Shown here: positions 6,509 to 14,224 of the stretch, piece after piece
Layout of the letters: each line of letters opens with the position of its first letter
How positions within the stretch are numbered: the stretch's first letter is position 1
Translations under genes and position numbers: made by a program
Source: JAHCHL01 sp964546835
Lineage (GTDB): Bacteria; Armatimonadota; Fimbriimonadia; Fimbriimonadales; ATM1
DNA length: 17,751 nt
Assembly (NCBI GenBank): GCA_964546835.1
Contig: CAZJKW010000033.1
Location: 1 to 17,751, forward strand
Direction of reading: 5' to 3'
The notes under the pieces: model-generated
What the model saw: only the letters and a program-made list of their open reading frames with translations
Told to the model about the DNA's origin: nothing
Databases searched by the model: none

Positions 6509-7570
6509 ATGGCGGAAAACGGTCAAGAAAGAACAGAACAGGCAACTCCGCGTAAGCGAAAGCAAGCGCGGGAAAAAGGTACGGTCGCGCGTTCTCAAGA
6601 TTTAACATCATCGATTGTATTGGTGATGCTCGCATTTATGCTCCCTGCAATGGGGGCGGCGATTGCAGGTGCATTGATGCAATCCATGAAAACCGGTCTC
6701 AGTTTCTCGGATTTAGGATTACAAACCGGTGACTTATTGCAAAGTATTTGGAACATTGCAAAACCGGCTGCGGTTGCTTGCATTCCGTTGGTTTTGGTAT
6801 CGCTTGTGGTCGGAACCGCCGTTAGTTTTATACAAGTTGGATTTCATCCAACCATGGAGCCGCTTGCTCCAAAATTTGAACGTATTAACCCTTTAAGCGG
6901 ATTTAAGCGACTGTTTTCTCGACAAGCAGCGTTTGAGTTTTTCAAAACTTTGGTCAAATTGTTTTTGATAGGATTTATTGCTTGGCGCGACGTTTCATCC
7001 AGTTGGGATGGACTCATCAATTTGGGCAATTTGACTGCAGGACAGGGTGCGGCTTGGGTTGCAAGTTTGGTGTTAGGAATCATTTTGAAAATTGCAATTG
7101 CATGGTTGGTTTTGGGTCTTGTTGATTATCTGTTTCAGCGATATACGGTTAATAAGCAGTTAATGATGACCATGGACGAAGTAAAGCGAGAAATGAAGGA
7201 GACGGAAACATCACCTGAATTGCGTGCGGAGATGCATCGGCGACGTCAGCGACTTGCAAAACAGAGGATGATGAGCAACGTCAAACATGCCGACGTTGTG
7301 ATAACAAACCCGACCGAATATGCAGTAGCACTGAAGTACGACCCGAAAAAATCAAGCGCACCTTTGGTTTTAGCAAAAGGAAGACATTTGATAGCCGAGA
7401 AGATTCGCGATGAAGCCAAGAAGCATCGAGTGATGATTGTCCCGAATCCTCCTTTGGCGAGATCGCTTTATGATGAGGTTGAAGTGGGAGAAAGCATCCC
7501 ATCGAACTTGTTCCAAGCCGTTGCCGAAGTCCTTGCTTATGTTTTCAAGCTAAAAGGCAAAAAGTTATGA
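6509..7570 (+). CDS. flhB: FlhB, flagellar export substrate-specificity switch
   Basis: 353 aa, normal length. FlhB is an inner-membrane component of the export gate whose cytoplasmic tail cleaves itself between Asn and Pro, switching export from rod/hook to filament proteins. The N-terminus (GQERTEQATPRKRKQAREKG) is the family signature. Four membrane helices lie at about 33-58, 84-110, 145-160 and 184-208, followed by a charged linker (about 212-262). The autocleavage site reads N267-P268-T269-E270, so the usual His of NPTH is Glu while the reactive Asn-Pro pair is kept. Only 3 nt separate it from fliR, with a weak Shine-Dalgarno. It is the last gene of the flagellar run; the usual flhA is not adjacent. 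Confidence 0.96.
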   Translation: MAENGQERTEQATPRKRKQAREKGTVARSQDLTSSIVLVMLAFMLPAMGAAIAGALMQSMKTGLSFSDLGLQTGDLLQSIWNIAKPAAVACIPLVLVSLVVGTAVSFIQVGFHPTMEPLAPKFERINPLSGFKRLFSRQAAFEFFKTLVKLFLIGFIAWRDVSSSWDGLINLGNLTAGQGAAWVASLVLGIILKIAIAWLVLGLVDYLFQRYTVNKQLMMTMDEVKREMKETETSPELRAEMHRRRQRLAKQRMMSNVKHADVVITNPTEYAVALKYDPKKSSAPLVLAKGRHLIAEKIRDEAKKHRVMIVPNPPLARSLYDEVEVGESIPSNLFQAVAEVLAYVFKLKGKKL

Positions 7571-7596
7571 TTTCCTAAGTTCGATTGCAAAACGTT

Positions 7597-7602
7597 CATA
7601 AT
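7597..7602 (+). promoter_or_regulatory. candidate -10 box upstream of glmL
   Basis: CATAAT, a five-of-six match to TATAAT, in the 79-nt gap between flhB and glmL. The -35 region is poor (TTTCCT at 7571-7576, 20-nt spacer). If used, transcription would start near 7609 and run directly into the hairpin at 7611-7637. Confidence 0.25.
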
Positions 7603-7610
7603 GCGGCACC

Positions 7611-7637
7611 ACGGGTTCCCTATCCAGCCCGTTTTTT
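7611..7637 (+). terminator. intrinsic terminator or attenuator between flhB and glmL
   Basis: ACGGGTT (7611-7617) pairs with AGCCCGT (7626-7632) in a 7-bp stem including one G-U wobble, with an 8-nt loop and a run of six T (7632-7637). It is well placed to end the flagellar transcript. Its T-run ends only two bases before the glmL Shine-Dalgarno AAGGAG (7639-7644), so any transcript starting upstream must pass through it. Confidence 0.6.
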
Positions 7638-7649
7638 CAAGGAGATTGA

Positions 7650-9503
7650 ATGGCCGGTGATTTGAAGCGAGTAGTTGCAACCGATTGTGGTTCCACGACG
7701 ACAAAAGCGATTTTGATCGAGCAAGTGGCAAACGGTGAGTATCGACTTGTTGCAAGAGGCGAAGCCCCAACTACGGTTGAACGCCCCTTTGAAGATGTTA
7801 CGGTCGGTGTGTTAAACGCCGTTGGAGAATTAGAAGAAATTATGGAAGCGCGAGGAGAAAAGCGCACCTTGCTTAAAGAGGGAAAAGTTTGGAGAATGCA
7901 AAAGGAGGGTCATATTGTTGACCAAAGGCCTTCCGAAGTAGATGGCTGTGACATTTATTTGAGCACGTCTAGCGCAGGTGGCGGATTACAGATGATGGTT
8001 GCAGGCGTTGTCAAAGCGATGAGTGCAGAGTCTGCCGAGAGGGCTGCTTTAGGTGCAGGCGCAATTTTGATGGACACCTTGGCAGTTGACGATGGCCGAA
8101 AGGATTTTCAAAAAGTTGAAAGATTAAGACAGTTAAGACCCGATATTATTTTGATGTCAGGCGGAACCGACGGAGGAACACGAGACCACTTAATCAACAT
8201 GTCGGAAGTGATTCGGCGAGCCGACCCTAAGCCCCGATTCGGAGACATGAAACTGCCGATTATTTTTGCAGGAAACAAAGAAGCACGAGAAGATGTGAAA
8301 GTTGAAGTTGGACCCAGCATTGAAGTTAAAGCGGTTGACAATATTCGACCAACTTTAGACAAAGAAAACTTGGGACCAGCGCGAGAAGCAATTCACGAAC
8401 TTTTCTTAGAACACGTGATGCAACAAGCACCGGGTTACAACAAATTGCTGGATTGGACGAGCGAAGAAATAATGGCAACTCCAAATGCGGTTGGAAAATT
8501 AATGGAAGAGTACGCCAAGAATCGGAAGATTTCGTTGTTGGGAGTGGACATTGGCGGTGCGACAACGGACATATTTTCTGTTTTTAGTCAGATCTTCAAC
8601 CGCACAGTTTCTGCTAACTTAGGGATGAGTTATTCGATTTGTAACGTTTTGAAAGAATCGGGAACCGAAAACATTAAGCGATGGCTGCCGTTTGAAATTG
8701 ACAGTTTTGATTTGCGAAATCGGTTGAGAAACAAAATGATTCGGCCGACGACGATTCCGCAATCTTATGAAGATTTGTTGATTGAACATGCGGTTTCGCG
8801 GGAAGCGTTACGGCTTGCTTTTGAGCATCACAAAACGCTTGCTCGCGGATTAGTAGGCGTCCAGCAGCAGAGAACGGTGGGTGAGGCGTTGACCCAAGAG
8901 GCATCGGGAGCCACGCTTGTTAAGATGATGGACTTGGACATGGTGATTGGCTCTGGGGGAGTATTGAGCCATGCTCCTGAAAGATCGCAAAGCGCACTGA
9001 TGATGATTGATGCCTACCAACCGGAAGGCGTAACGATGTTAACGGTTGACTCAATTTTCATGATGCCGCACTTGGGTGTTTTGTCGGTTCACCATCCCGA
9101 AGCCGCTTATCAAGTCTTTGAAAGAGATTGTTTGGTACGAATTGGGACTTGCGTTTCGCCGGTTGGAACCGGGAAACCGGGTGAGCCGTGCGTGACCGTA
9201 CAGATAGGAACGTTAAAGGAAACCGTGAATTTTGGCGAAATCAAAATTTTCCCAATGCCCGATGGAACCGACGGCGAGTTAATCGTAGAGCCAACCAAAA
9301 ACTTTGACGTTGGTGCCGGCAAAGGGCGCAGAGTCGCGGCAACTCCTTATGACAAAGGACAGGCGAAACCGCGGCACATTGGCGGATTGGTTGGGCTGAT
9401 TGTCGACTGTCGTGGTCGACCCATGTCTATCCCCTCGGACGACGCACAAAGAATTGCTTGGTTGCGTAATACGTTGTCTGCGTTTGGCTTAAAATTGCCC
9501 TAA
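7650..9503 (+). CDS. glmL: GlmL/MutL family protein (B12-dependent mutase-associated ATPase)
   Basis: 617 aa with AAGGAG 5 nt before the ATG. It belongs to the GlmL/MutL family, named for the accessory protein found with the adenosylcobalamin-dependent glutamate mutase GlmS/GlmE; it is unrelated to mismatch-repair MutL. The fold is ASKHA-type ATPase: phosphate-1 loop DCGSTTTKA (12-20), TSSAGGGL (106-113), MSGGTDGG (169-176), phosphate-2 loop GVDIGGATTD (298-307) and adenosine-type motif GSGGVLSH (434-441). The likely role is protection or reactivation of a B12-dependent aminomutase or mutase; this is family knowledge, not shown here. No mutase subunit lies in the window, so its partner is unknown. 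Family assignment is good; substrate unassigned. Confidence 0.85.
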   Translation: MAGDLKRVVATDCGSTTTKAILIEQVANGEYRLVARGEAPTTVERPFEDVTVGVLNAVGELEEIMEARGEKRTLLKEGKVWRMQKEGHIVDQRPSEVDGCDIYLSTSSAGGGLQMMVAGVVKAMSAESAERAALGAGAILMDTLAVDDGRKDFQKVERLRQLRPDIILMSGGTDGGTRDHLINMSEVIRRADPKPRFGDMKLPIIFAGNKEAREDVKVEVGPSIEVKAVDNIRPTLDKENLGPAREAIHELFLEHVMQQAPGYNKLLDWTSEEIMATPNAVGKLMEEYAKNRKISLLGVDIGGATTDIFSVFSQIFNRTVSANLGMSYSICNVLKESGTENIKRWLPFEIDSFDLRNRLRNKMIRPTTIPQSYEDLLIEHAVSREALRLAFEHHKTLARGLVGVQQQRTVGEALTQEASGATLVKMMDLDMVIGSGGVLSHAPERSQSALMMIDAYQPEGVTMLTVDSIFMMPHLGVLSVHHPEAAYQVFERDCLVRIGTCVSPVGTGKPGEPCVTVQIGTLKETVNFGEIKIFPMPDGTDGELIVEPTKNFDVGAGKGRRVAATPYDKGQAKPRHIGGLVGLIVDCRGRPMSIPSDDAQRIAWLRNTLSAFGLKLP

Positions 9504-9521
9504 AAGAGGTCATCCAGCGGG

Positions 9522-9527
9522 TATGAT
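9522..9527 (+). promoter_or_regulatory. candidate -10 box of hppA
   Basis: TATGAT lies in the 94-nt gap between glmL and hppA and predicts a leader of about 65 nt. The nearest -35-like string, TTGCCC (9495-9500), is 21 nt upstream, too far for a good pair. The gap shows no convincing terminator. GGGGG at 9581-9585 lies 12 nt before the hppA ATG, far for a Shine-Dalgarno. Confidence 0.25.
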
Positions 9528-9597
9528 TGGCGCGCCGTAGAGGTCAAGAGTCTCGCGGTTAATTTCAAGAAAGTCTGTCAGGGGGCTTCCAGATAAC

Positions 9598-12500
9598 ATG
9601 AATTCTATTTTTGGCTCAATAGCGCGCAAAGGCGCGCGCCTTCAGCCCGGTATTTCAAAACTGTTTTTGCTTTTAGCAATGTTTTTACCGGTTGCATCGT
9701 TCGCATCAGGCGGCGAAAACGTTAAGCTCGAATTCCAAGGCAGCGACAAGATGTATCTGTACATTTCGCTTGCAATGGCAATCGTTGCGATCATTGCAGG
9801 TTTCATGATTCGTTCGTGGGTGCTAAAGCAATCTGCAGGAACGGACAAGATGATGGAAGTTTCGGCTGCCATTCGCGATGGGGCGATGGCTTATTTGCGC
9901 AAGCAAGTTCGAACGATGATTTTGTTCGTAATTTTCATTGCCCTTGCGCTTATGGGACTTTACTGGAGCAAGTTTTCAGACGTAACTTTGATGGGCTTGC
10001 CAATTGCCATTTGGCTTGGAGTTGCCTTTATCTTAGGCGTAATGGCTTCTTACATTGCCGGCTATGTCGGAATGTTGATGGCGGTTGCTGCAAACGCCCG
10101 TGTTGCCGCTGCAGCGCAAACGAGCGGCGGTCGCGCACTTGAAGTCGCATTCCGCTCCGGTGCCGTAGCCGGGCTGATTACGGTTGGCATGGGCTTGTTA
10201 GGAGCGACCATTATTTTCTTGGTTGCGGAAGCCCAAGCAATGAAGTTGCTGATTGGGTTTGGCTTCGGCGGTTCTTTGGCAGCGTTGTTCATGCGCGTTG
10301 GCGGCGGAATTTATACGAAAGCGGCTGACGTAGGTGCGGACTTGGTTGGAAAAGTCGAGGCCGGAATTCCAGAAGACGACCCTCGAAATGCGGCCACCAT
10401 TGCCGATAACGTCGGCGACAACGTCGGCGACTGTGCCGGAATGGCTGCAGACGTTTTTGAAAGTTATGAAGTCACGCTGGTTGCGGCGATTGTCCTCGGT
10501 GCGGCAACGGCTGCGATTTTTGACCAGCAGACTTGGATGAAGTTGATTCTCTTTGCATTGATGGCAAGAGGTATCGGAATCGTCGCTTCCATTGCCGGAA
10601 TCTTCATGGTCAAAGGTAGAGATGATGATTCAGACCCGCTTCATCCGATTTCCAAAGGGTTCTGGGGTTCGGCTCTAATTGCTGCTGTGCTTACCGGTGT
10701 TTTGGCGTTCTTCATGATGAAGGACATCAACGTTACGTTCTACAAAGACGCCGCAGGAAAAATGGCTACCGGCCTAACACCTGTGGACCTGAACGACCTT
10801 CGAATTCTTGGGCTTGTTCAACAAGCGGAATCCCAAAATGAAGCATCGGGAACCAATGAAAAACCTGCAAAGCCACTGGATGATAAACAGATGCTGGCGA
10901 AAGTCAACGAGATCCAAGACCAGATGTCGGCGATGCTGCCTCCTACTGCGAAGAAACCTGCCAAGGTTTCGGATTTGGACTTAAAGCGTGTTCAAAAAAT
11001 GAGCGTCGCCAATTACGGACTCATTTCACAAAACACGCGGGTTGGTGGGGTCGCGCAAGTAGTTTCGATGCAACTGGGAATGAACCCGGTCCTCGTCAAC
11101 TACAAGTTGGCAAGCCAACCGGGACAAACCACGCCACCGGATGACAAAGGGATGTGGGCTCCGGTTGACAATGATAAATTGCAAGAAAATCCTCCCGGTG
11201 TCACCATTATCGAAAAGATTCCGTTGCAGTTGTCTGTAAACCCACAAGGTGACTTGTTCTGGGCTACTACCAAACCGGTAAAAGATTCAAAAGCTTTGTT
11301 CTACTTGCCTTCCTTTGAATATGTGAAGACAAAGAGCACGAACGAAAAGAAGCCCGGAGAACCGGACTTCGCCTTGGCTGATGGCAAAGCGACGGCTGTA
11401 TCGGCAACATCGCGCCCGGTTGAATGGTGGAGATTTTTTGCCGTCATTCTCTTCGGCATCTTGCTTGCCTACGTGATTGAAAGGTTGACCGATTACTTCG
11501 TCAGTTTTGAAAAGAAGCCAGTTAAGGAAGTGGCGGCAACTTCGACTGCGGGTCCGGCTCCTATGATCATTTCCGGATTTGCTTATGCAATGGAGAGTTC
11601 GGTCTGGTCGGTCATGACGATTGTGGTTGCGCTTCTCGCACCTTTGTTCATCTTCCCTCCTGCAGAATTTGGAGGGTTCATTCTTTCGTTCTATGGAATC
11701 GCATTGGTCGGACTCGGTTTGTTGACCACAACCGGCTATATCTTGGCGATGGACACGTTCGGACCCATCAGCGACAACGCACAGGGCGTCTACGAAATGT
11801 CCGGTGCTCACAAGGATGAGGCCAAGGTTGAAGGAAAAATGTCCGGAAGCCGCGCCGTTCAACGATTGGATGCTGCAGGTAACACGACGAAAGCCCTTAC
11901 CAAAGGTTTCGCAATTGCAACCGCAGTGGTTGCAGCCGTAGCCTTATTCCACTCCTTCATTGAAGATGCTCGGTTAACGGAAGCAGGATTGCGACTCGAA
12001 ATCCCTCAAATCTTCATCGGATTGATGATTGGAGGGGCTGCACCGTTCCTGTTCTCTGCGTTTAGTATCAACGCAGTTGGCCGTGCATCATTCCAATTGA
12101 TCGGCGAAGTGCGAAGGCAGTTCAAAGCCGACCCGGGCATCATGGCCGGGACCAGCAAGCCGGACTACGGTCGATGTGTTGAAATCGTCACCGCAGCCGC
12201 TCAAAAGGAACTGTTGGGGCCTGGAATTCTGGCAATTGCCTTCCCTGTCTTGGTTGCATTTGGACTTGCGATTGGTGCCGAGACCACGATGATTTTCGGC
12301 AAAGAATACAACTTGGTTGGAGCGCAGGCACTTGGCGGTTTCCTTGCAGGATCGATTCTCAGTGGTCAGTTAATGGCGGTAACGCTTGCTAACTCAGGCG
12401 GTATGTGGGACAACTGCAAGAAACTGATTGAAGACGGCAACTTTGGCGGAAAGGGCTCCGATGCTCATAAGGCGGGCGTTGTATGCGACACAGTAGGTGA

Positions 12501-12720
12501 CCCGTTCAAAGATACGGCAGGACCGGCACTTAACCCGCTCATCAAAGTCATGAACTTGGTAGCGCTTTTGATTGCACCCATCGTCATCATGCCGCTTCCA
12601 CAGTGGGTGCTCGGAATCGTAGTGGCAATCTGTATCATTGGTCTTGCAATTGCGGTCTGGTGGTCAAAGCGCGGCTCGATTGGATCAGAGCTTCAAAAGC
12701 AATCTGCGGAAAACAACTAA
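9598..12720 (+). CDS. hppA: K+-independent H+-translocating membrane pyrophosphatase with large insertion
   Basis: 1040 aa, against about 650-800 for the family. It hydrolyses cytosolic pyrophosphate and pumps H+ across the membrane. Substrate-site motifs are intact: DVGADLVGKVEAGIPEDDP (244-262), DNVGDNVGDCAGMAADVFES (270-289), GGMWDNCKKLIEDG (934-947) and CDTVGDPFKDTAGPALNPL (963-981). The potassium determinants read GNTTKALTKG (761-770), with K765 and T768 as in K+-independent H+ pumps; K+-dependent enzymes have Ala and Gly there. The N-terminus has a signal-peptide-like segment (about 20-38) before the first family helix (51-73). Residues about 375-607 (bases 10720-11418) are an extra, mostly polar region between family helices 8 and 9, predicted outside the cytoplasm by standard topology. 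No Shine-Dalgarno at normal spacing. Confidence 0.95.
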   Translation: MNSIFGSIARKGARLQPGISKLFLLLAMFLPVASFASGGENVKLEFQGSDKMYLYISLAMAIVAIIAGFMIRSWVLKQSAGTDKMMEVSAAIRDGAMAYLRKQVRTMILFVIFIALALMGLYWSKFSDVTLMGLPIAIWLGVAFILGVMASYIAGYVGMLMAVAANARVAAAAQTSGGRALEVAFRSGAVAGLITVGMGLLGATIIFLVAEAQAMKLLIGFGFGGSLAALFMRVGGGIYTKAADVGADLVGKVEAGIPEDDPRNAATIADNVGDNVGDCAGMAADVFESYEVTLVAAIVLGAATAAIFDQQTWMKLILFALMARGIGIVASIAGIFMVKGRDDDSDPLHPISKGFWGSALIAAVLTGVLAFFMMKDINVTFYKDAAGKMATGLTPVDLNDLRILGLVQQAESQNEASGTNEKPAKPLDDKQMLAKVNEIQDQMSAMLPPTAKKPAKVSDLDLKRVQKMSVANYGLISQNTRVGGVAQVVSMQLGMNPVLVNYKLASQPGQTTPPDDKGMWAPVDNDKLQENPPGVTIIEKIPLQLSVNPQGDLFWATTKPVKDSKALFYLPSFEYVKTKSTNEKKPGEPDFALADGKATAVSATSRPVEWWRFFAVILFGILLAYVIERLTDYFVSFEKKPVKEVAATSTAGPAPMIISGFAYAMESSVWSVMTIVVALLAPLFIFPPAEFGGFILSFYGIALVGLGLLTTTGYILAMDTFGPISDNAQGVYEMSGAHKDEAKVEGKMSGSRAVQRLDAAGNTTKALTKGFAIATAVVAAVALFHSFIEDARLTEAGLRLEIPQIFIGLMIGGAAPFLFSAFSINAVGRASFQLIGEVRRQFKADPGIMAGTSKPDYGRCVEIVTAAAQKELLGPGILAIAFPVLVAFGLAIGAETTMIFGKEYNLVGAQALGGFLAGSILSGQLMAVTLANSGGMWDNCKKLIEDGNFGGKGSDAHKAGVVCDTVGDPFKDTAGPALNPLIKVMNLVALLIAPIVIMPLPQWVLGIVVAICIIGLAIAVWWSKRGSIGSELQKQSAENN

Positions 12721-12727
12721 AGGAAAT

Positions 12728-12772
12728 GCCTCAACCGGCCTGAAACAACGGGTTGGTTGGGGCTAAGTTTTT
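12728..12772 (+). terminator. intrinsic terminator (or attenuator) between hppA and sucD
   Basis: GCCTCAACCGGCCTG (12728-12742) pairs with CGGGTTGGTTGGGGC (12749-12763) in a 15-bp stem that includes four G-U wobbles, with loop AAACAA. TAAG and five T (12768-12772) follow. It fits termination of hppA. It fills the gap almost completely: the sucD ATG begins 2 nt after the T-run. Confidence 0.65.
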
Positions 12773-12774
12773 CT

Positions 12775-13644
12775 ATGTCAATCTTAATCAACTCCAGCAC
12801 AAGACTCCTTGTTCAAGGCATCACCGGCCGGGAAGGTGGGTTTCATACGCAACAGATGTTGGAGTACGGCACCCAGGTGGTTGCAGGCGTAACACCGGGC
12901 AAAGGTGGTACTCAGTTTGAAGGCGTGCCGGTTTTCGATACCGTTGCAAAAGCGGTCAATGCCACAGGGGCAAATGCCAGCGTGATTTTTGTCCCTCCGC
13001 CTTTTGCTGCTGATGCAATTCTCGAGGCAGAATCTGCCGGAATCCCATTCATTTGTGCAATCACGGAAGGTGTTCCGCAGAAAGATATGTTGAGGGTTGT
13101 CAATCGCATACGTGATAACGGCACGTCTCGATTGCTTGGACCGAATTGTCCCGGTGCTATCACGCCGGGCGAATGCAAAATTGGCATCATGCCGGGCCAA
13201 ATTTTTACGAAAGGGCCGGTGGGCATGGTTAGTCGAAGCGGAACGTTGACCTATGAGATTGTCGCTCAATTGACGAATGCGGGACTTGGACAGACGAGCT
13301 GTATAGGAATTGGTGGAGACCCGCTATTGGGAACCCGGTTTATTGACGTTTTGCCGATGTTTGAAGCAGACCCTGAAACGAAAGCTGTCGTCATGGTCGG
13401 CGAAATCGGTGGCAACGATGAAGAAGTCGCTGCTGAATACATCAAAACCATGAGCAAACCCGTTGTCAGTTTCATCAGTGGCAGAACCGCGCCACCCGGA
13501 AAACGAATGGGGCATGCCGGAGCCATCATCAGTGGCGGCATTGGTGGTCCGGACAGCAAAGTGAACGCTTTGCTTGGTGCAGGAGCCAAAGTTGCCGACA
13601 CTCCGACAGAAATTCCTGAACTTGTAAAACAAGTACTTATTTAG
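12775..13644 (+). CDS. sucD: succinyl-CoA synthetase (ADP/GDP-forming) alpha subunit
   Basis: 289 aa from ATG 12775; an in-frame TTG at 12757 would add six residues lying in the terminator stem and was rejected. SucD carries the CoA-binding and phosphohistidine site of the citric-acid-cycle enzyme that converts succinyl-CoA to succinate with nucleotide triphosphate formation. Visible: the Rossmann/CoA loop GITGREGGFHTQQMLEYG (residues 15-32), VAGVTPGKGG (36-45), GPNCPGAITPGECKIGIMPG (122-141) and the active-site His in KRMGHAGAIISGG (H247, matching E. coli H246). The partner sucC is absent, although the two usually sit together. No Shine-Dalgarno is visible, and the upstream space is a terminator-like hairpin. 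Confidence 0.95.
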   Translation: MSILINSSTRLLVQGITGREGGFHTQQMLEYGTQVVAGVTPGKGGTQFEGVPVFDTVAKAVNATGANASVIFVPPPFAADAILEAESAGIPFICAITEGVPQKDMLRVVNRIRDNGTSRLLGPNCPGAITPGECKIGIMPGQIFTKGPVGMVSRSGTLTYEIVAQLTNAGLGQTSCIGIGGDPLLGTRFIDVLPMFEADPETKAVVMVGEIGGNDEEVAAEYIKTMSKPVVSFISGRTAPPGKRMGHAGAIISGGIGGPDSKVNALLGAGAKVADTPTEIPELVKQVLI

Positions 13645-13669
13645 ACTAAGAATCTGAATTGAGTTGGTG

Positions 13670-13675
13670 TACAAT
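13670..13675 (+). promoter_or_regulatory. candidate -10 box of the MarR-cysteine desulfurase operon
   Basis: TACAAT, a five-of-six match to TATAAT, ends 9 nt before the ATG at 13685, predicting a transcription start 2-3 nt before the start codon. No good -35 box is visible at 16-18 nt. Confidence 0.45.
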
Positions 13676-13684
13676 CCTTATGGA

Positions 13685-14224
13685 ATGGAGAGTACGCAAC
13701 TCGTCCGCGCAAAACGATTAGGTGATGTTTTTAGTCACTTGGTCCGATTAGGGCTAAGTGAAGATGTTATGGAATCCATGGGAAATTCAGGTGTAACATT
13801 TGCACAGTTTGAAACTTTACAGTACATTCTTCGCCATCCACTTTCCACAGTTGGGGATTTATCGGTCGGACTGCATATTTCTTATCCAAGTGCAACGAAT
13901 ATGGTTTCAAGATTGCACCAAAAAGGGCTGATACAAAAACGAGGATTAAGGTCGGATAGAAGAATTGTCCGACTCGCTCTTACCGATGAAGGGCAAAAAT
14001 TAGTAGAAAATGTTTTACGCGAGCGTGAAGATCGCGTCGGGAAAATATTAAGCGGTATGGAAGAGAAAGAATGTGTTCAGTTTCTTGATGGATTGGAGAG
14101 ATTTATTGTGTCTGCAATTAAAACCGGCTATGGGAATTCGGATCAACTTTGTTTAAACTGCGGTCCTGAAAGAATTGATACCTGTCCATTAATTCAAGCG
14201 GATGAGTTACACCAATGCCGTTAG
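13685..14224 (+). CDS. MarR-family transcriptional regulator with cysteine-rich C-terminal tail
   Basis: 179 aa from ATG 13685; in-frame TTG 13664 and GTG 13667 lie upstream, but the candidate -10 box at 13670-13675 lies over that stretch. Winged helix-turn-helix dimers of this family bind DNA near their own genes. Seen: helix-turn-helix around TVGDLSVGLHISYPSATNMV (residues 55-74), wing around KRGLRSDRRIVRLALTDEG (85-103), then a C-terminal helix. The last 25 residues contain a Cys cluster, CLNC then CPL and a final Cys (C156, C159, C167, C178; spacing C-x2-C-x7-C-x10-C), not part of the core MarR fold; a metal or Fe-S ligand set is an inference. The gene overlaps the cysteine desulfurase gene by 10 nt, suggesting joint expression and a role in sulfur or Fe-S control. 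Confidence 0.85.
   Translation: MESTQLVRAKRLGDVFSHLVRLGLSEDVMESMGNSGVTFAQFETLQYILRHPLSTVGDLSVGLHISYPSATNMVSRLHQKGLIQKRGLRSDRRIVRLALTDEGQKLVENVLREREDRVGKILSGMEEKECVQFLDGLERFIVSAIKTGYGNSDQLCLNCGPERIDTCPLIQADELHQCR

Noticed and set aside
11287..11862. 191-codon minus-strand ORF inside hppA
   Set aside because: Antisense to conserved pyrophosphatase coding sequence; rich in Arg, His and Cys as expected of an antisense shadow.
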